64,000 bases of DNA from Paragyromitra xinjiangensis (taxonomy: Eukaryota; Ascomycota; Pezizomycetes; Pezizales; Discinaceae): the NCBI GenBank assembly GCA_038503065.1, contig JBCAMK010000002.1:1798001-1862000 (forward strand), written 5' to 3'. A program made the translations under genes and the position numbers. Shown here one piece after another: positions 14,122 through 26,239 of the stretch. The notes under the pieces are model-generated. The model made no database searches. It was not told the origin of the DNA and saw only the letters and a program-made list of their open reading frames with translations. Each line of letters starts with the position of its first letter. Within the stretch, counting starts at the first letter, position 1.

Positions 14122-17100
14122 CGGAGGAGCCTAGAACAGAAACAATCAACTTTCGCAACGCAATAGAAAAGACGATGTTGTCAGAGTGGGTAATAGTGTA
14201 GCAAGGACGGCGGTGCAATCGAATATCGAAGAATACCTTTCGGACAAGGGGAAAGTGTGGAGTCGAACTGGGGTTTGAAAGGCGTTAGTAAAGCTGGGGC
14301 CTATCATAGATGAACTCCCCCTCCCCTAATTACGCTTTTTGCGGCGAAGGCGTAATACCTGTGGGATGAACCTAGGCGGCCGTTATTGGTATCCCTTTCC
14401 CGCGCAGGCTTTCCAGTACCTTGGTTAGTTTCGGAATACCGACTGAGGGTAATTAACGAAGATTTGAGGCGTTTGGGCGCTCGCTCCCACGATACGTGCC
14501 ACCCGCGGTCTGAAGATATTCAAGACACACAGGAAGAAAGAAAAAAAGTTGCTGCTTTTTCAGTCTCCCCAGCTTCGAAAGTTTGTGTTCGCTTCCTTAG
14601 ATGACTTGGAAAAATAATTTCTCGTGAAGTCTTGCGGCACCTTTCCCCAGCACAAAGCAGACAAAGCTCTCGGTGCCCCTTGCTCAGCAAAATCACGACT
14701 CGGAAGGAGCCTCCAGCTGCGGAATAATCGCTGTTGGCCTGTTCCTCCCTAGAGGCAATACGAAGAGTGGCCAAGTAGACTATACCCTCAAGGGCTAGGA
14801 CGGACTTGGGGGCCTCCAAGACTCATCGGCCAAAGCATCCGCGAGCTTAATGACCACTCGTTTCCCCGGCTATGCGTTGTGAGGAATGATTACCACCGCT
14901 CCTGTCAGTAGTGGTATCGCATGTATGTGCTTGCCCAAGTACTGGAAGATAAAGCCAGCGTGCTCAGAGACGGGGAACCTCAAAGAGAATATTCCCAGCA
15001 ACTGGTAAAAAAGAAATAAAGCGAATTAAAAGGTGTGATGTGCGCGTGAGGTGATAGGTGGATATTCGTAGACCCTGCAAGAATAGTAGAGGCTGCTAAA
15101 CCCCTCGTCACTTTGGGCATCCTGGGTGAAAAACGCATTTAGAAGCCGCATTTTGGGGTCCTTCAAGCGCGAAACTTGTCGATTCAGGGCGAGGAATCCC
15201 CATTATTCCCCTAAGTGATTTCCCTGAATACCCTGCCACTCTAGCTTCCTTGTAAAATAGAACGGGTGCCGTTTGAGTCAAAACTAAATTCCCCCATGCC
15301 AGATCAACATCGAATTCACATTTCTCCCATGCATATCACTGATGTCTAGTGACGTCACGATGCCAAGATCACCCTGTTCGTGTGGACCGGCAGTGTTGAT
15401 TCGGATCCCAGAGGACAGGCGAGAGTAACTGGTAACGTTCATCACATCAGTATTAAGCCACAAGGCCTACTTCGCGTCTTCCAGGATATGTTACGCACCC
15501 GCCCCGACGGGAAGCATGTGCGTGCGGAGAACCGTGTCTATCATACCCTGCCGATTACACGGTTCAACTTTGATTTGATAGCACAACACGATATAGATCC
15601 GGGAAAGCATGGTTGGTAAGGTTACGTGGGGGTAAGTACGCCGCTTTCCCCGCAGTGCAATGAAAATCCTAATCTCTCGAACTTTGAAACGCGAAATTTG
15701 ATACCCGAATACCGAGCTGATCCACTAAGGGGTTAATACTATAGGTAGATCGTTGGACGTAATCTTTAGAGTTTGGCAGATCAGAATCTGATCAACGGGG
15801 ACACGTTTGCCTGGAGTACGCACCAATCACCATCATATGCTCGGAACGGATCTAACAATCCACCGATAACGAGATATCTGTACTTGTAGGAAAAGAGATT
15901 CACTTCGACGCTCATTGGTAAATTTTAAAAACAGGTGCGCGACGCGGCTTGCGGGCCTATTCGTCAACAGAGCTGACTTGCTGTACCCCTGTGTAGAGGC
16001 TTCCGTACCCTAATCGATCGAACTCGGCAGTCTGGATTATCTGGAGAAGGGCATCTTGCCTATGTGCACAAACACCACTCAAAGGCCCCCGCGTGCAGAT
16101 GATCGGGGACCAGAGCTAGGATTGAGCATATTCGAGCTCAATGTCACACCAACTAGGGTCCTCCAAACTCCCTTGCAGCTGTGGCTCTCTGCAGTTACAC
16201 TGGCAGAGAAATTTCAGCCACGTAGGGTTGCGGATATCTGGAAGGGCATGCTTTGATCATCACCTCCTATATTCCACTCCACTATTGAGCGCGTAACTGA
16301 TACCTAAAGAGCCTGTCCAAGAGCTCAACAGTCCCTTGAAATATCCTAGTGTTGGATTTGTTGGGTTGAACTATCATAAAAAGGCGTGAACACCGACGGC
16401 CCCCTCGAATACTATGAGTGTGCACGCGGTTCTCCGATTGCGGTCTTCTGAGATAGGCTTACTCCGAGGACAACAACATGGTTCCCCAGGCTGTAAGCCT
16501 TATTCACAAAAGCAATATTCGAACGGGTGGCCATCAAAGCGCAGGTTCGTGCCAAGTGCTCACCCACACCAGCTCTGCCAGTAGCAGCGCTACATGTGAT
16601 ATGCAGTCACGGCGTGACTTTCGCGAAGGGGAAGCCCAGGCGAGCTGTTTAGGGTTGAAGCGGAGGATGGCGGGGATAGAAGCAAGTAGAGAAGCGAAGA
16701 CTACATGTATTTTGTTGGCCCTACATTGTCACCTAAATAGCTTCATCTTAACCTCAGAATTTGACGGCTGCAACGTGGCTGTTAGGGATCTTCTTGGAAG
16801 GAGCCAACAAAGCCATAACTGTGGCCAATTAAGGGCTAGGGTTGGAAAATACGTGCATGGTTGGAGGGTTTTAATTAAGCTTCTTAGTGGGTGTACTCAT
16901 GTGATCTATAGCCCCTTTGGCTACTTAGAGTATCTTGGGGAAGAAAAAGGATCTGGTAAATAACATTAACTTACTTTGGAAATTTGCCGTTCTTGCTATA
17001 GGTATTTAAGACCTAGTTATGAAGTATAAAGAAACCAATAGCTAAATCCCAAATTACGAAACCTTTCGGTTTTGGCCAGGCAACGCCGTGTGCCGAGTGA

Positions 17101-18726
17101 TACCTGATGACTCATAAGACTCGCTGTTGTGGCCAGGGGAACTGAATGTGCCTGAACCCCAAACGAAGATGAGGATTGGGTAAGAAGACGATTATATATA
17201 GGCTATTGCTCTTGACGGCTGAGACACTGGCATACTAGCTAGGCTACTTCCCCGCATCTCTTTAAGGAATAACAAGTTGTATTTCGAAGGATTTATGAGA
17301 GGCATATCTGCCCATCTCTTTACCGCCCTACAAAGAGCTAGATGGCCTGAGGTAAGTTTCCATTTCACCAAGAATGATTTCTGTCGTAAGTAATGAGTTT
17401 ACGAAGAGCCTACTTCCGGCTGAGTGAGTGGATATACCGTGCATGAGCTGGGGAAAGAAAAGTTCGGATGGTCTAAGCTCAGAAACGAGTGAGAACGAAT
17501 GATGTCTTTTCGGGTGAGCCGAATCGTGCGTAAAATTATCACTCATAGATTACATAGCGCTAGTGCTAATGCAAGGGCTAAGTACAAGCGTATGGGGGTG
17601 AAGTTGAGACGGCAAGGGTACTGAAAAACTGTTTTTTGTAGCTTAATCGTTATAACTAAACATCCTGGCCGTTCCAACTTCACCCCGTACGCTTGTACAG
17701 CACGGGCTCTTCGTTTGGCCTTATTATTGGGCATGCATCTCCGGACCCTAGCCCTACAACCGACTTAAAAATCCGGGTAACCATTTCTCTCAGGGTTCAC
17801 GGAAAGCTTACTCTAACTTCACACCTACCCATTCGTATCTTCCGTACCGTACCACACTGCACTGATGGCGAAAAAGGGTTCGTCTCTCTTCCCAGTTCTC
17901 TAAAGCCATGATAAGAGGAGCTAATTAAATAACAGCCAAATCCCGCACGGTTTCCGTGCGTCTGATCTCAATGGCGATGACGGGCTACTTCAAGACACTT
18001 GTACGGCCACGAACGCATAGGCCGTTGTCAATGATCAAGTACGATCCAGTTGGTAAGATTGCCAGACAATTCCAGCGTTTATATCGGATTCGGTGAAGCA
18101 CAACATTTCGGAAAATATCGAAATAAGAGGAACCGGAGGTGAAGTGGGGCCGGCAAGTTAATTTCAAAGACTGACGCAAAGCTGTTAGTTCGACGAAACG
18201 TTCTCTTCCTCGAGGCGAAGCGCGGCGGTAAATAAGGGCAGTTAGCTTACCGAACCAAAACCTCGACTAGCGGCCTAAAGCGGAACTGCGATGGATGTGT
18301 GGAAAGGTGGAAGGATGACTGGGTGATGTACTAGAGTAAAGATGTAGGGGAAAGAGTGAAAAAGTGCCTTTGCATGTTTGACTGCGTCCACACACCCTTT
18401 GCATTATCCATATTTTAGACTAGGACGTTACCCATGGTTGTTTGTGGGTGAATTAAATTCTTGTAAATATCCTCGTCTAGGGGTTTACTTAGCACACATA
18501 TCCAATATCGTTGTATCTTTTGTGGTAGGGATTCTTTAGTGCAAACTTGTTAAAAATCTATTTTTACGTGATCAAGTAAGTATTTTTTTTGTCGCAATCA
18601 CATTGAAATTCATGTGAACAGCAAATGAGTTAGAAAAATGAAAAGAAACTAGCATCGTAGGAGCGCCCACCAAACAACTAGCAAATAAGCTACCCTTATA
18701 TAACAGCCCCGCCGCACGTGTCGACC
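14122..18726. other. 4.6 kb gene-poor region
   Basis: The longest frames are 161 codons or fewer. None resembles a known protein, and none has a plausible splice partner. Stops are evenly spread in all six frames. The left 250 bases are the phytochrome promoter. The right end (about 18300-18726) is A/T-richer and is the 3' flank of the coiled-coil gene. The only structure I could find is an imperfect inverted repeat at 17582-17698. It may be an old, decayed repeat island. No transposase, reverse transcriptase or RNA gene is recognisable. Confidence 0.5.
17582..17698. repeat. imperfect inverted repeat, arms about 23-24 bp
   Basis: The left arm begins GTACAAGCGTATGGGGG and ends TGAAGTTG (17582-17606). 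The right arm (about 17675-17698), read on the opposite strand, begins GTACAAGCGTACGGGG and also ends TGAAGTTG. The arms are separated by about 70 bases. This is a long hairpin or a remnant of a small inverted-repeat element. No target duplication is evident. Confidence 0.55.
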
Positions 18727-21700
18727 TTATATCGATCTCTTTCCGCCCTTCTTCCTCTCCTTATAGCTTCTCAAGCTCTTTTTCATATTCGGGGTATCCT
18801 CCTTCCCCTTATTATTCTTCACCAGCTCCCCTTCCTCTTCGACCCACTCCTGATCATCCTTATTCTTCTTCCCACGTTCTTTACGAGGGCGGTGCTGGAT
18901 TTTCCTAAAGTCGTCGGCGAGCCCTCCTCGATAGTCATTTCTTTGTGGCGTTTTTGGTTTATTCAAAGGTGTTATAGGGGTGAATGAATGTCGCTCCACT
19001 GGCGTACTTTCGGGGTTGCCAAAATACTTGCTGCTTTTGCTGTCTTTCTCTAAAACGCGAGATTTTGGGGTAAGAGGCATGGAGTCAGCTTGCTCGAGAT
19101 AGGTACTCGGCGGCAACAAAACGCCCACCCCAGCAACCTTATCTTCACTATCATCTGAAAAATCTTCGATCACAACGGCTTGATCGTTGATACCGCTGGG
19201 CACTATACTCGGTGTTCTGCGATGAGATGTGAATTTTGTCGCCATATTCTTTCTTGGTTGTGAACTTTGAGGGACTTTCTTGATCCCTTTGACCAAAGAA
19301 GTTGCCTGAGCGCCAGGCAACAGCTCCTCAGCTCGACCTCCAGCTCTACTAGGGCTTTCTAAAACGTCTTTTGCTAGGTCCTGAACATTCACCATATCAT
19401 CGTCGTCTCCGAATAAGTAGCGTTCAAACTTGGCGTTATCAATTCTCGAAAAGTTACCCCACACTTCATTTTCGAGTCCAACGGTATCGTCTGCTCCACT
19501 TGTGTCCATCTGTGTTTCCAATATACGTTCCAGTGGAGTGAACGGAGAAAGTGACTGGCTATCATCCCAAGATTCTGTCAAGGTTTTAGCTAACACGACA
19601 AACTTTTCCTTTATTTGCTGCTCGGCATTATGACCTTCAGCAGGTTTCTCAGTTTCCATTTTTCCAAGATTAGACTTGGATATATTTTCAAGCTTCGCAA
19701 TAGCCCCTTCCTTGGCCTTCATCAATTCCTCGTTACTTCTTTTTAAAGCCTCTACTTCCTCGTTCAAGCTAGCGATCGCATTTGAATTTCTATTCTCTGA
19801 TTCCTCGTTAGTGCCTTTCAATCCCTCAAATTCCTCTTCCAGTAATTTTATCTTTTCTCCGAGGGCTTGGTAAGCATGAACTGCTTCTTCTTTCTCCCTT
19901 CTCGTTATTCCATTCTTAGTTTCTGCCTCATCTAACGCGTTTCTCAGCTGTATTTCTGTAGTTCGAAGTGCAGCGATGTCTTCAGCAACCATCTTCAGCT
20001 CATGTTTCTCAGAGTTTGCACGTTCCAGTTCCTGTTGTTTGCTGTAGATTTCTTGCGACATCAACTGCTTATCCTGCTGGAGAATGTTGATTTGTTCCAA
20101 CGCCTTGGTGAGATCCTCTGCAGCCGCTCCTGTGCGTTCCTCGAGTATAGAATAGCCCGATCGGGCCGCCGCCTCGAGTTGCGTTGAATGCTGTACTAGA
20201 TTCTCAAGTTGGATCTTTTCCTGAGTCAATTCTAGGTGTGCCTTTTCGATCGCAGCGCACTGAAGATAGTCAGTAGATTTCCTTGTAGTGCTTTATAGAT
20301 ATGAGGTGCTGCTTGCCGCACCTTCTTTTGTAATTTCGTTATCTCCTCCTTTAATTCTGAAGTCTATCATCAACGCCATTGGTTAAAGTAATCTTTAAGG
20401 CTCCTACAGTATTGCTTACCTCAGCCGCTACAGCCTTAAGTCCTCGATTTTCCGTTTCTAGTCTCTCCTTCTGTGCTTCTAAGGCCTTGATTTGATTATT
20501 GAGCCTCGATGTTTCCCTTTGCCGAAACATATTTGCGTTTGTTTCAACTTCAATGCGTTCCTTCATCTTTTGCTCGTCAGCGCGTGCTATAAAGTTCGCC
20601 TTTTCATTCTCGAACCCCTCAATTCTTTCTTCAGATTCCTTAAGCTTCTTGATCAAGGACTGTAGCTTAGTTCTTAGGTTTTCAAGCTCTGATTCTTTTG
20701 TCTGCAACGATGAGTTTGCATCCCGAGCGTCGTTTCTCGCCAGCTCACATTCTTTTTGTAGCTCACAATTCTTCTGGTTCAAAGCTCCCATGGCCTCGGC
20801 TATAGTAAGATCTTCCGTTGGTCTCCTTTCGAGAATAGCAAGCTTTTTTTGCAGTATGGAAATGCTACGGCATAAGGTTAGAACCACTTCCGCCAATGGA
20901 CTCACCCAACTAACCTTTCGTTCAAACAGTTTTCGGTCATCTTTCCCTTTTCAACTTGACTACTCATCTCGTTGCAACTATTTATAGCCGTCTCCAACTG
21001 CTTCTCAAGCTCCTTCTCAAGCTGTTTTTTCTCAGCTGAGACAACCAATAACACCTCGTACTTTTCACGCATCTCACTCAATTCTGCCTCTAAGTCCTTG
21101 ATTCTAGAATTTAGATGACCAGTATAACCGTCTGTAAACGATAAAGCTTCAACGTTCATCTGATGCGTTTCGTGAAATAAGCCCATAATGCTATCAGACG
21201 CATGATTAATTCTTTTCTCGACTCCAATTAAGCACTCTGCAGCATCCACTTCCCTGTCCCTCAACTTCTCGACGACTTTGAAACATTTGCCAACCGAATT
21301 TCTGGTCATTTCTCCATCCGCTTCGATCTTTGTTGCTATAGCCTTCTGGAGCTCGGTGAGTTTCTCCTCTAATTCAACCTCGGTATTTGTCTCGAAGGCT
21401 CTTTGTAACTCAGTCAGTTTTCCTGCTAGCTCCAATTTCCCATCCTGGATTGCCGCCAGAAAGACTTTATTCTTTTCTCTGTCTTCCTGAATCTGGGATT
21501 CTAAACTTTGGGTGCGATCCCTTTCTGCCGCTAATAAACCTGCGTTCTCTGATAGCTGTGAGTGGAGAAATTTTAGGGTTTCGTTTACTACAGCAAGTTA
21601 CTTATCGCTATCCCTGAAATCCTGGATGGTGACCTACACTTCTCAATCTCCCTATTTGCATCCTTCAGCATAGTCCCTGAGCTGCCCCACTCTTGGACCG

Positions 21701-23348
21701 TCCCGTCAACCTTCTCAGCTAGGAATTTGGCATTTTGCAAGTCTTTGAACAGTTCGTCTCTATCTCGCGAGACTTCGTCTAATTTGTTATTTATCTGCGA
21801 GTTCTTTTCGCTCAGCATGTTGTAGTCTTTCCCTAATCCATCCATAAATTTCTGAAAGCCTATCATCTTCTTTTTCAATCCCGCTACATTCTCTTTAGAG
21901 GTTCGAACTTGAGCTTCGAGCTCTGAATTTTTGCTTTCAGAACTTTCGGCCCGAAACACTTGCGTTTTGAGCGAGACCATTGCCTCGTGGAGTTTCTTTT
22001 CAAGGGTCTGCTTCTCAGTCGTCAATGTTGTTAGAGCTACTAAGAGCCTATGTTCGCCGGTGCTGTTTTGTTCTTGCTCCCCGTGTGAGATTGGCGCGAC
22101 AGAAGAAGTTGGGGTTATTTTAGGATTGGATCGAGATTCTATGATATGGCCATTATTTATGGACCTCTTTCTCATAACACCATTGCTGCTAACACTTGAT
22201 CTGTTACTCCCAGAGACCTGGCTATTGACCCTCCCTACCCCCGCTTGTGAGTGTGAGTTCGAAGCACCAGTTATCTCGTTCGGAACACTTGGTCCTGCTC
22301 CGATACGCCGATTACTGTCCTTCGACTGTAGAGCATGGTGTTTCGTTGGTTGATCTGCATACACTTGAAATGTGCTACGCCGTTGAAGTGGTTCTGAGTT
22401 TCGTGCCGGTGCCCCAGTATCCATATCGTGGTCATCACTTAGCAGGCTTTCACCTGGCAAAATCATTGAAGTATCGGCCTCCTCCGGTTCAACCTTAACA
22501 TCATCGTCGAGCACAATAATCTCGAGCCCCTTGTTTCTGTCCGTAGGTGCAATAAAAGTGGACTTGGAGGAATCTTCTGGCCTGTCTTGTCTTGTCTTCT
22601 TTAGTCTTCTTTCATCACTTTGGGGCCCGGGAATCTCTGCTCTTCTCCCCTCGTTTCTGGGTTCTCTATCTCTGGAGTTCGATGTTTCAAAATGCCCCTG
22701 CCTCCCGTTATTCTCCCGAGTTGGCAATTTCCCGTAGTTGGATTGACTATGGCCTCCAGCACCAGGCATGTGCGAACTAGAGCCATCAATACGTTTCCGT
22801 TTTTCTTTAACCATCCTATTATTTCGTCCTCTGTCATTTAGACGTGGAGATGGGGATGGTGGAAGCATCATCTGCTCATCATCTGCGGCGAAGGTAACTG
22901 CTGTTGCAATAGGTGGTAGCTGTGGAGAAGACGAGTGAAGAATAGGAGTAGATGAAAATATGGGAACTGATACTTTCAGTGCTGTAATGTAAAACTCTGA
23001 TTAATACCAGTCCATAGCTAATAAGTTCCCCCTTAGGTGAGAAAGGGCTCAAATCGTACATTCCATCCCATTTGGGTTCATCCCACCACCACCACCGCCA
23101 CCACCACCTATCTCGACATCATTGCCAATTCTCTCTCTGTTAGGTGTACCAAACTTCGTAGCTTGTATTTCCACTCCACCCACAACTGCAGCTATTTGAG
23201 ATTTCTTCGCCGGAGCTGCAAACCGGAACCCTTGCGTGATGCTGTCGATACCTGCGCTCATAGGACGATGTGGAAGGAATCCGCTCTCGCCTAGGGAAGA
23301 GGTGAGTGGCGAGAAGTACTTGGAGGCGTCTTCTGGTGAGCTTGCCAT
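18727..23348 (-). CDS. long coiled-coil protein with SUMO-interaction-like motifs, function unknown
   Basis: Not recognised as a named family. Exons (minus): 23060-23348, 21638-22981, 20915-21587, 20420-20864, 20322-20363 and 18727-20259, giving 1441 residues. All introns are about 50-80 nt with consistent phase. Disordered ends flank a coiled coil of roughly 800 residues (from the middle of exon 2 through exon 6) rich in Glu, Lys, Leu and Gln heptads. The N-terminal part has a basic KEKRKR segment and the acidic-hydrophobic motif IIVLDDD directly followed by VKVEPEE, which fits both a SUMO-interaction motif and a SUMO-attachment consensus. A second such motif, VVIEDFSDDSED, lies at 19141-19177. 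SKYF occurs near both ends (SKYFSPL and SKYFGNP). The C-terminus is strongly basic. This layout suggests a nuclear structural protein, possibly a meiotic-axis or transverse-filament type (Zip1/Sme4-like), but that is inference from architecture only. Confidence 0.8.
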
Positions 23349-24181
23349 GGCCGTGGGTAAAGAGACGAATAGCTGGCAAAAGGATGAGTGCGAATCTAGT
23401 GATGACTATAAGAGAAGGTAACTATAGTGATTCTAGAAGATGAAGGAATATATGTGGTTATGTGAAATAAGAAAAGCAAAGAAGAGGAGGTAATGAAAAA
23501 AGGAAAAGAGAAGGCTGATTTTCATTAGGTCTTAGGAGATCAACTGACCACATAGCGCTAAATATCACTTACTCTAAACTAACGTCTGTATTCAGGTATG
23601 CAGCTCGGCCCAAAGACCAAATAGATTTCGCTCCCGTCCACACACCAACGAAAGAGGCGGATTCTTCAGAGTAAAAACGATATATATAAATAAGCTAACA
23701 TTTCCCTACCCCTACACAAAACAAAATCAAGTGAAAGCAAAACAAAACAGAACCAAGACAAAGCAAAACACAAAACAGACACCGGCTTGATGGATGATGA
23801 TGATGATGATAACAGGGAAAAGCTTCCACAAAGGAAATTCGTCTCGCTGTAGCGATGACAGGAAGGAAGGTGATAGATCTTCAGGTAAAAAAGTAGGATG
23901 GAAAGACTGATCGAGAAAGGAGCGAAAAAAGTAGGAATACTTGAACAGGAGGAGAAATAAAGAAATACATCAAAACACAAGACAACAACGCCAATCCCTT
24001 TAACGCAAAAAATATATAATAGAAATATTGAGGAGTTGTGAGAAAATAAAGAGAAATAAAAAATAAAAAAAATATCCCAGGTCCATGAAGGTTCAATACC
24101 ACTAACCGTGTCACCCCCGACATTACATCTCGCGTCCAAACCCCCTCTCCTCAGTCTCTGCATCCCGTCCTTTCCACTTTT
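23349..24181. other. intergenic between two minus-strand genes
   Basis: This is the promoter of the coiled-coil gene (left) and the 3' flank of LAMTOR1 (right). The 23680-24090 part is A-rich on the + strand with CAAAACA-type runs and a GATGATGAT microsatellite at about 23790-23812. A 165-codon minus-strand frame here encodes hydrophobic low-complexity residues (Phe/Ser/Leu) because of that base bias. I read it as untranslated. Confidence 0.5.
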
Positions 24182-24727
24182 TCAACCATCCAGCTCTAGT
24201 CCAACCACCAACTTCCCTACCCCCTTCACTCTCCCCACTTCTTTCACAGCCTCCTCCCCACCTTTTAAAACGCTCATCAGCCATTCTCTCTCTTTCTCGC
24301 CAACAACCCCTGGATCCAGCACAACAGGCATTTCTGGCCCTCGCTGCGGCGGTTGTGTCTTGCTAAGCACGCTGCGATACCACTCACCGCGACTATTCGG
24401 TGTGGTGGCAGAGGCAGAGTGGGTTAGCATGGGCGGCGCGAAGATGTCGATGAGGTTTTCAGACGTCTGAGCGACTAGACGGTCAAGGTATTCGCGCTCA
24501 TGGAGAAGCGCTTGGGGATCGATGGGAGGGTGTGCGCCGTGGGGGGTGGTGGGGGACATGAAGGTCCCTGAACTGTAAAGATTGTGGTCATTGTGGGTAG
24601 TGAGGAGTCGGGTGTGTTCAGGCTATGAAAGTTGTTAGTTGTGGGTATGCAGAGAGACTGGCGGGAGAGAAGTGTGCACATCTTCTGATTTTCGGCGGCC
24701 GAGGCAGGATGAACAAGCGGAACCCAT
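24182..24727 (-). CDS. LAMTOR1: Ragulator subunit LAMTOR1/Meh1 (Ego1) homologue
   Basis: Membrane anchor of the Ragulator/EGO complex, which recruits Rag GTPases to the vacuole or late endosome for amino-acid signalling to TORC1. Exons (minus): 24680-24727 and 24182-24622, giving 162 residues. The N-terminus MGSACSSCLGRR carries the N-myristoylation Gly2 and palmitoylatable Cys5 and Cys8 expected of the family. Exon 2 opens with PEHTRLL and holds the conserved helix REYLDRLVAQTSENLIDIF. The intron is phase 0, with donor GTGCAC and acceptor CATAG. Length matches the family (about 160). The start is fixed by the Met-Gly lipidation signal. Confidence 0.88.
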
Positions 24728-26239
24728 GATATCGGCGTGAGCGTTGTTGGTATGTTTATACGGAGGTGCGATGGTGTTGACTCGGATAGTCAACAATAGT
24801 AACGGTGGTAACGGCCGACGATGAACTACCACTTAAAAATTCGGGTGGTTGTTCTTTGGGCTTCGCGCAAAGATGACAAATTCCACGAGAGTTTGAACCT
24901 AAAAGGCTAACGAACGAGACTTTACTGACAGTTAAGCAGTCTAGACTCTAGCTAAATACCCGACGGGCAACCGCGTTTTATCAGAGCGGAGAGATTGAAG
25001 AGATTCGCAGCGTTTCCGTGCTTATCGAGATGTTGAACAGCTGGTGGGTAGCCGTTGTTGTGGTCACTAGTGTGTTTATATTCCCCGCGTCGCCTTTCGA
25101 TGTTGGAGAGGGGGTGGAGGCCAGGCTGGGGTATAAGCGCAGATGCCGAGACACCGAAGCGGGTAACGGTCGACTGAAGGGTGTAGAAAGGAGTACCCGA
25201 TGATGTTATGCCGCGTGATGTGAGCGGTGTAAAACGGATGGTTGACAGGCGAGCGCGAGTGAGGAGAAACGGAGAAACGCCGGTGCTGCTAGAGCCAGTC
25301 CGGAGCTATCAATGGCAGCTGGAGAACTACCGGACGTGGAATAAGAGACTAGAACGGGCTGGCCGACGGAAATGATATAGGTACATGTATATACTTCATG
25401 CTGTGTTCTGGGAATTGTCGCCTATCACATACTAGCTCTTCCGCATTCATGGTTACAATCCTGTCTGCCGTATCTCTGTCCTCTACGAACACCGCGATGA
25501 AGATGGCCGTTCAGTAGCCATGGTTATCTTCACGTCGCTACCGGTTGGTTCGCTCGCTGTTGCGCAATTGTCAATGTTGCATCCATCTTCGACCTTCTTT
25601 CCCGCTTCCGGCTTCCACTCTGATTGTTGGCTCAATGCTCTATATGCATGTAATATTTAGCTCGCAAGGATACCGTGGTTCTTGAAACCGTAATCTCATT
25701 ACTGCCAATGCTTGAAAGTGGATGTGCTTACTCTAAACGATGGCTAGAGGGCAATTGTTATGATACGATGGCCTTGCGCGCGGTTTATTTTTTGTCCACT
25801 GCATCACCTTTCTCCAAAGACCTTGGGGACTTTGCAACCTGACTGGTGTGAAGTGTATCTGTTGACATCAAAACATGCGCTTTTTCTTTACTTTACGTTG
25901 TTTAGGGTCCGTGCGCGGAAGAGACATGGTGTCGCTGCTATGCTGTATTGCGTGAGACACGGCGGTGTGCCTGAGTGGTCGCTTGCTGCTCCGTTCCTCA
26001 AATTTCCTCTTCTGGCTGCAGAACCCAGGGACGGCGTGCGGCTCTGCTCTGGATTTAGTTTCTTCCGACGTCATCGTTTTCGTCCCCACCAAACCCCAGC
26101 AAACAATAATCATAATAATAAGTAATAAATTCAGCCCTGCTTTCAGCCATCATCCATCCCATCCACTCAATTCATCCCACATCATCTCTACATATCCATC
26201 GGACATTGCCTTCATCCCCTAAAAATCATCAATATCATC
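24728..26239. other. 1.5 kb divergent intergenic region
   Basis: It lies between LAMTOR1 (read left) and the kinase-like gene (read right), so it may act as a two-way promoter. The last 100 bases before 26240 are C/T/A-rich (CATCCCATC-type), as is usual for fungal 5' untranslated leaders. Frames up to 121 codons show no conserved content. Confidence 0.5.

Noticed and set aside
16478..16963. 161-codon + strand ORF in the gene-poor region
   Set aside because: No domain, ordinary chance length for a 4.6-kb region, and unlike the codon use of real genes here.
23666..24163. 165-codon minus ORF rich in Phe, Ser and Leu
   Set aside because: Produced by T-rich 3' flank sequence of LAMTOR1; no conserved content.
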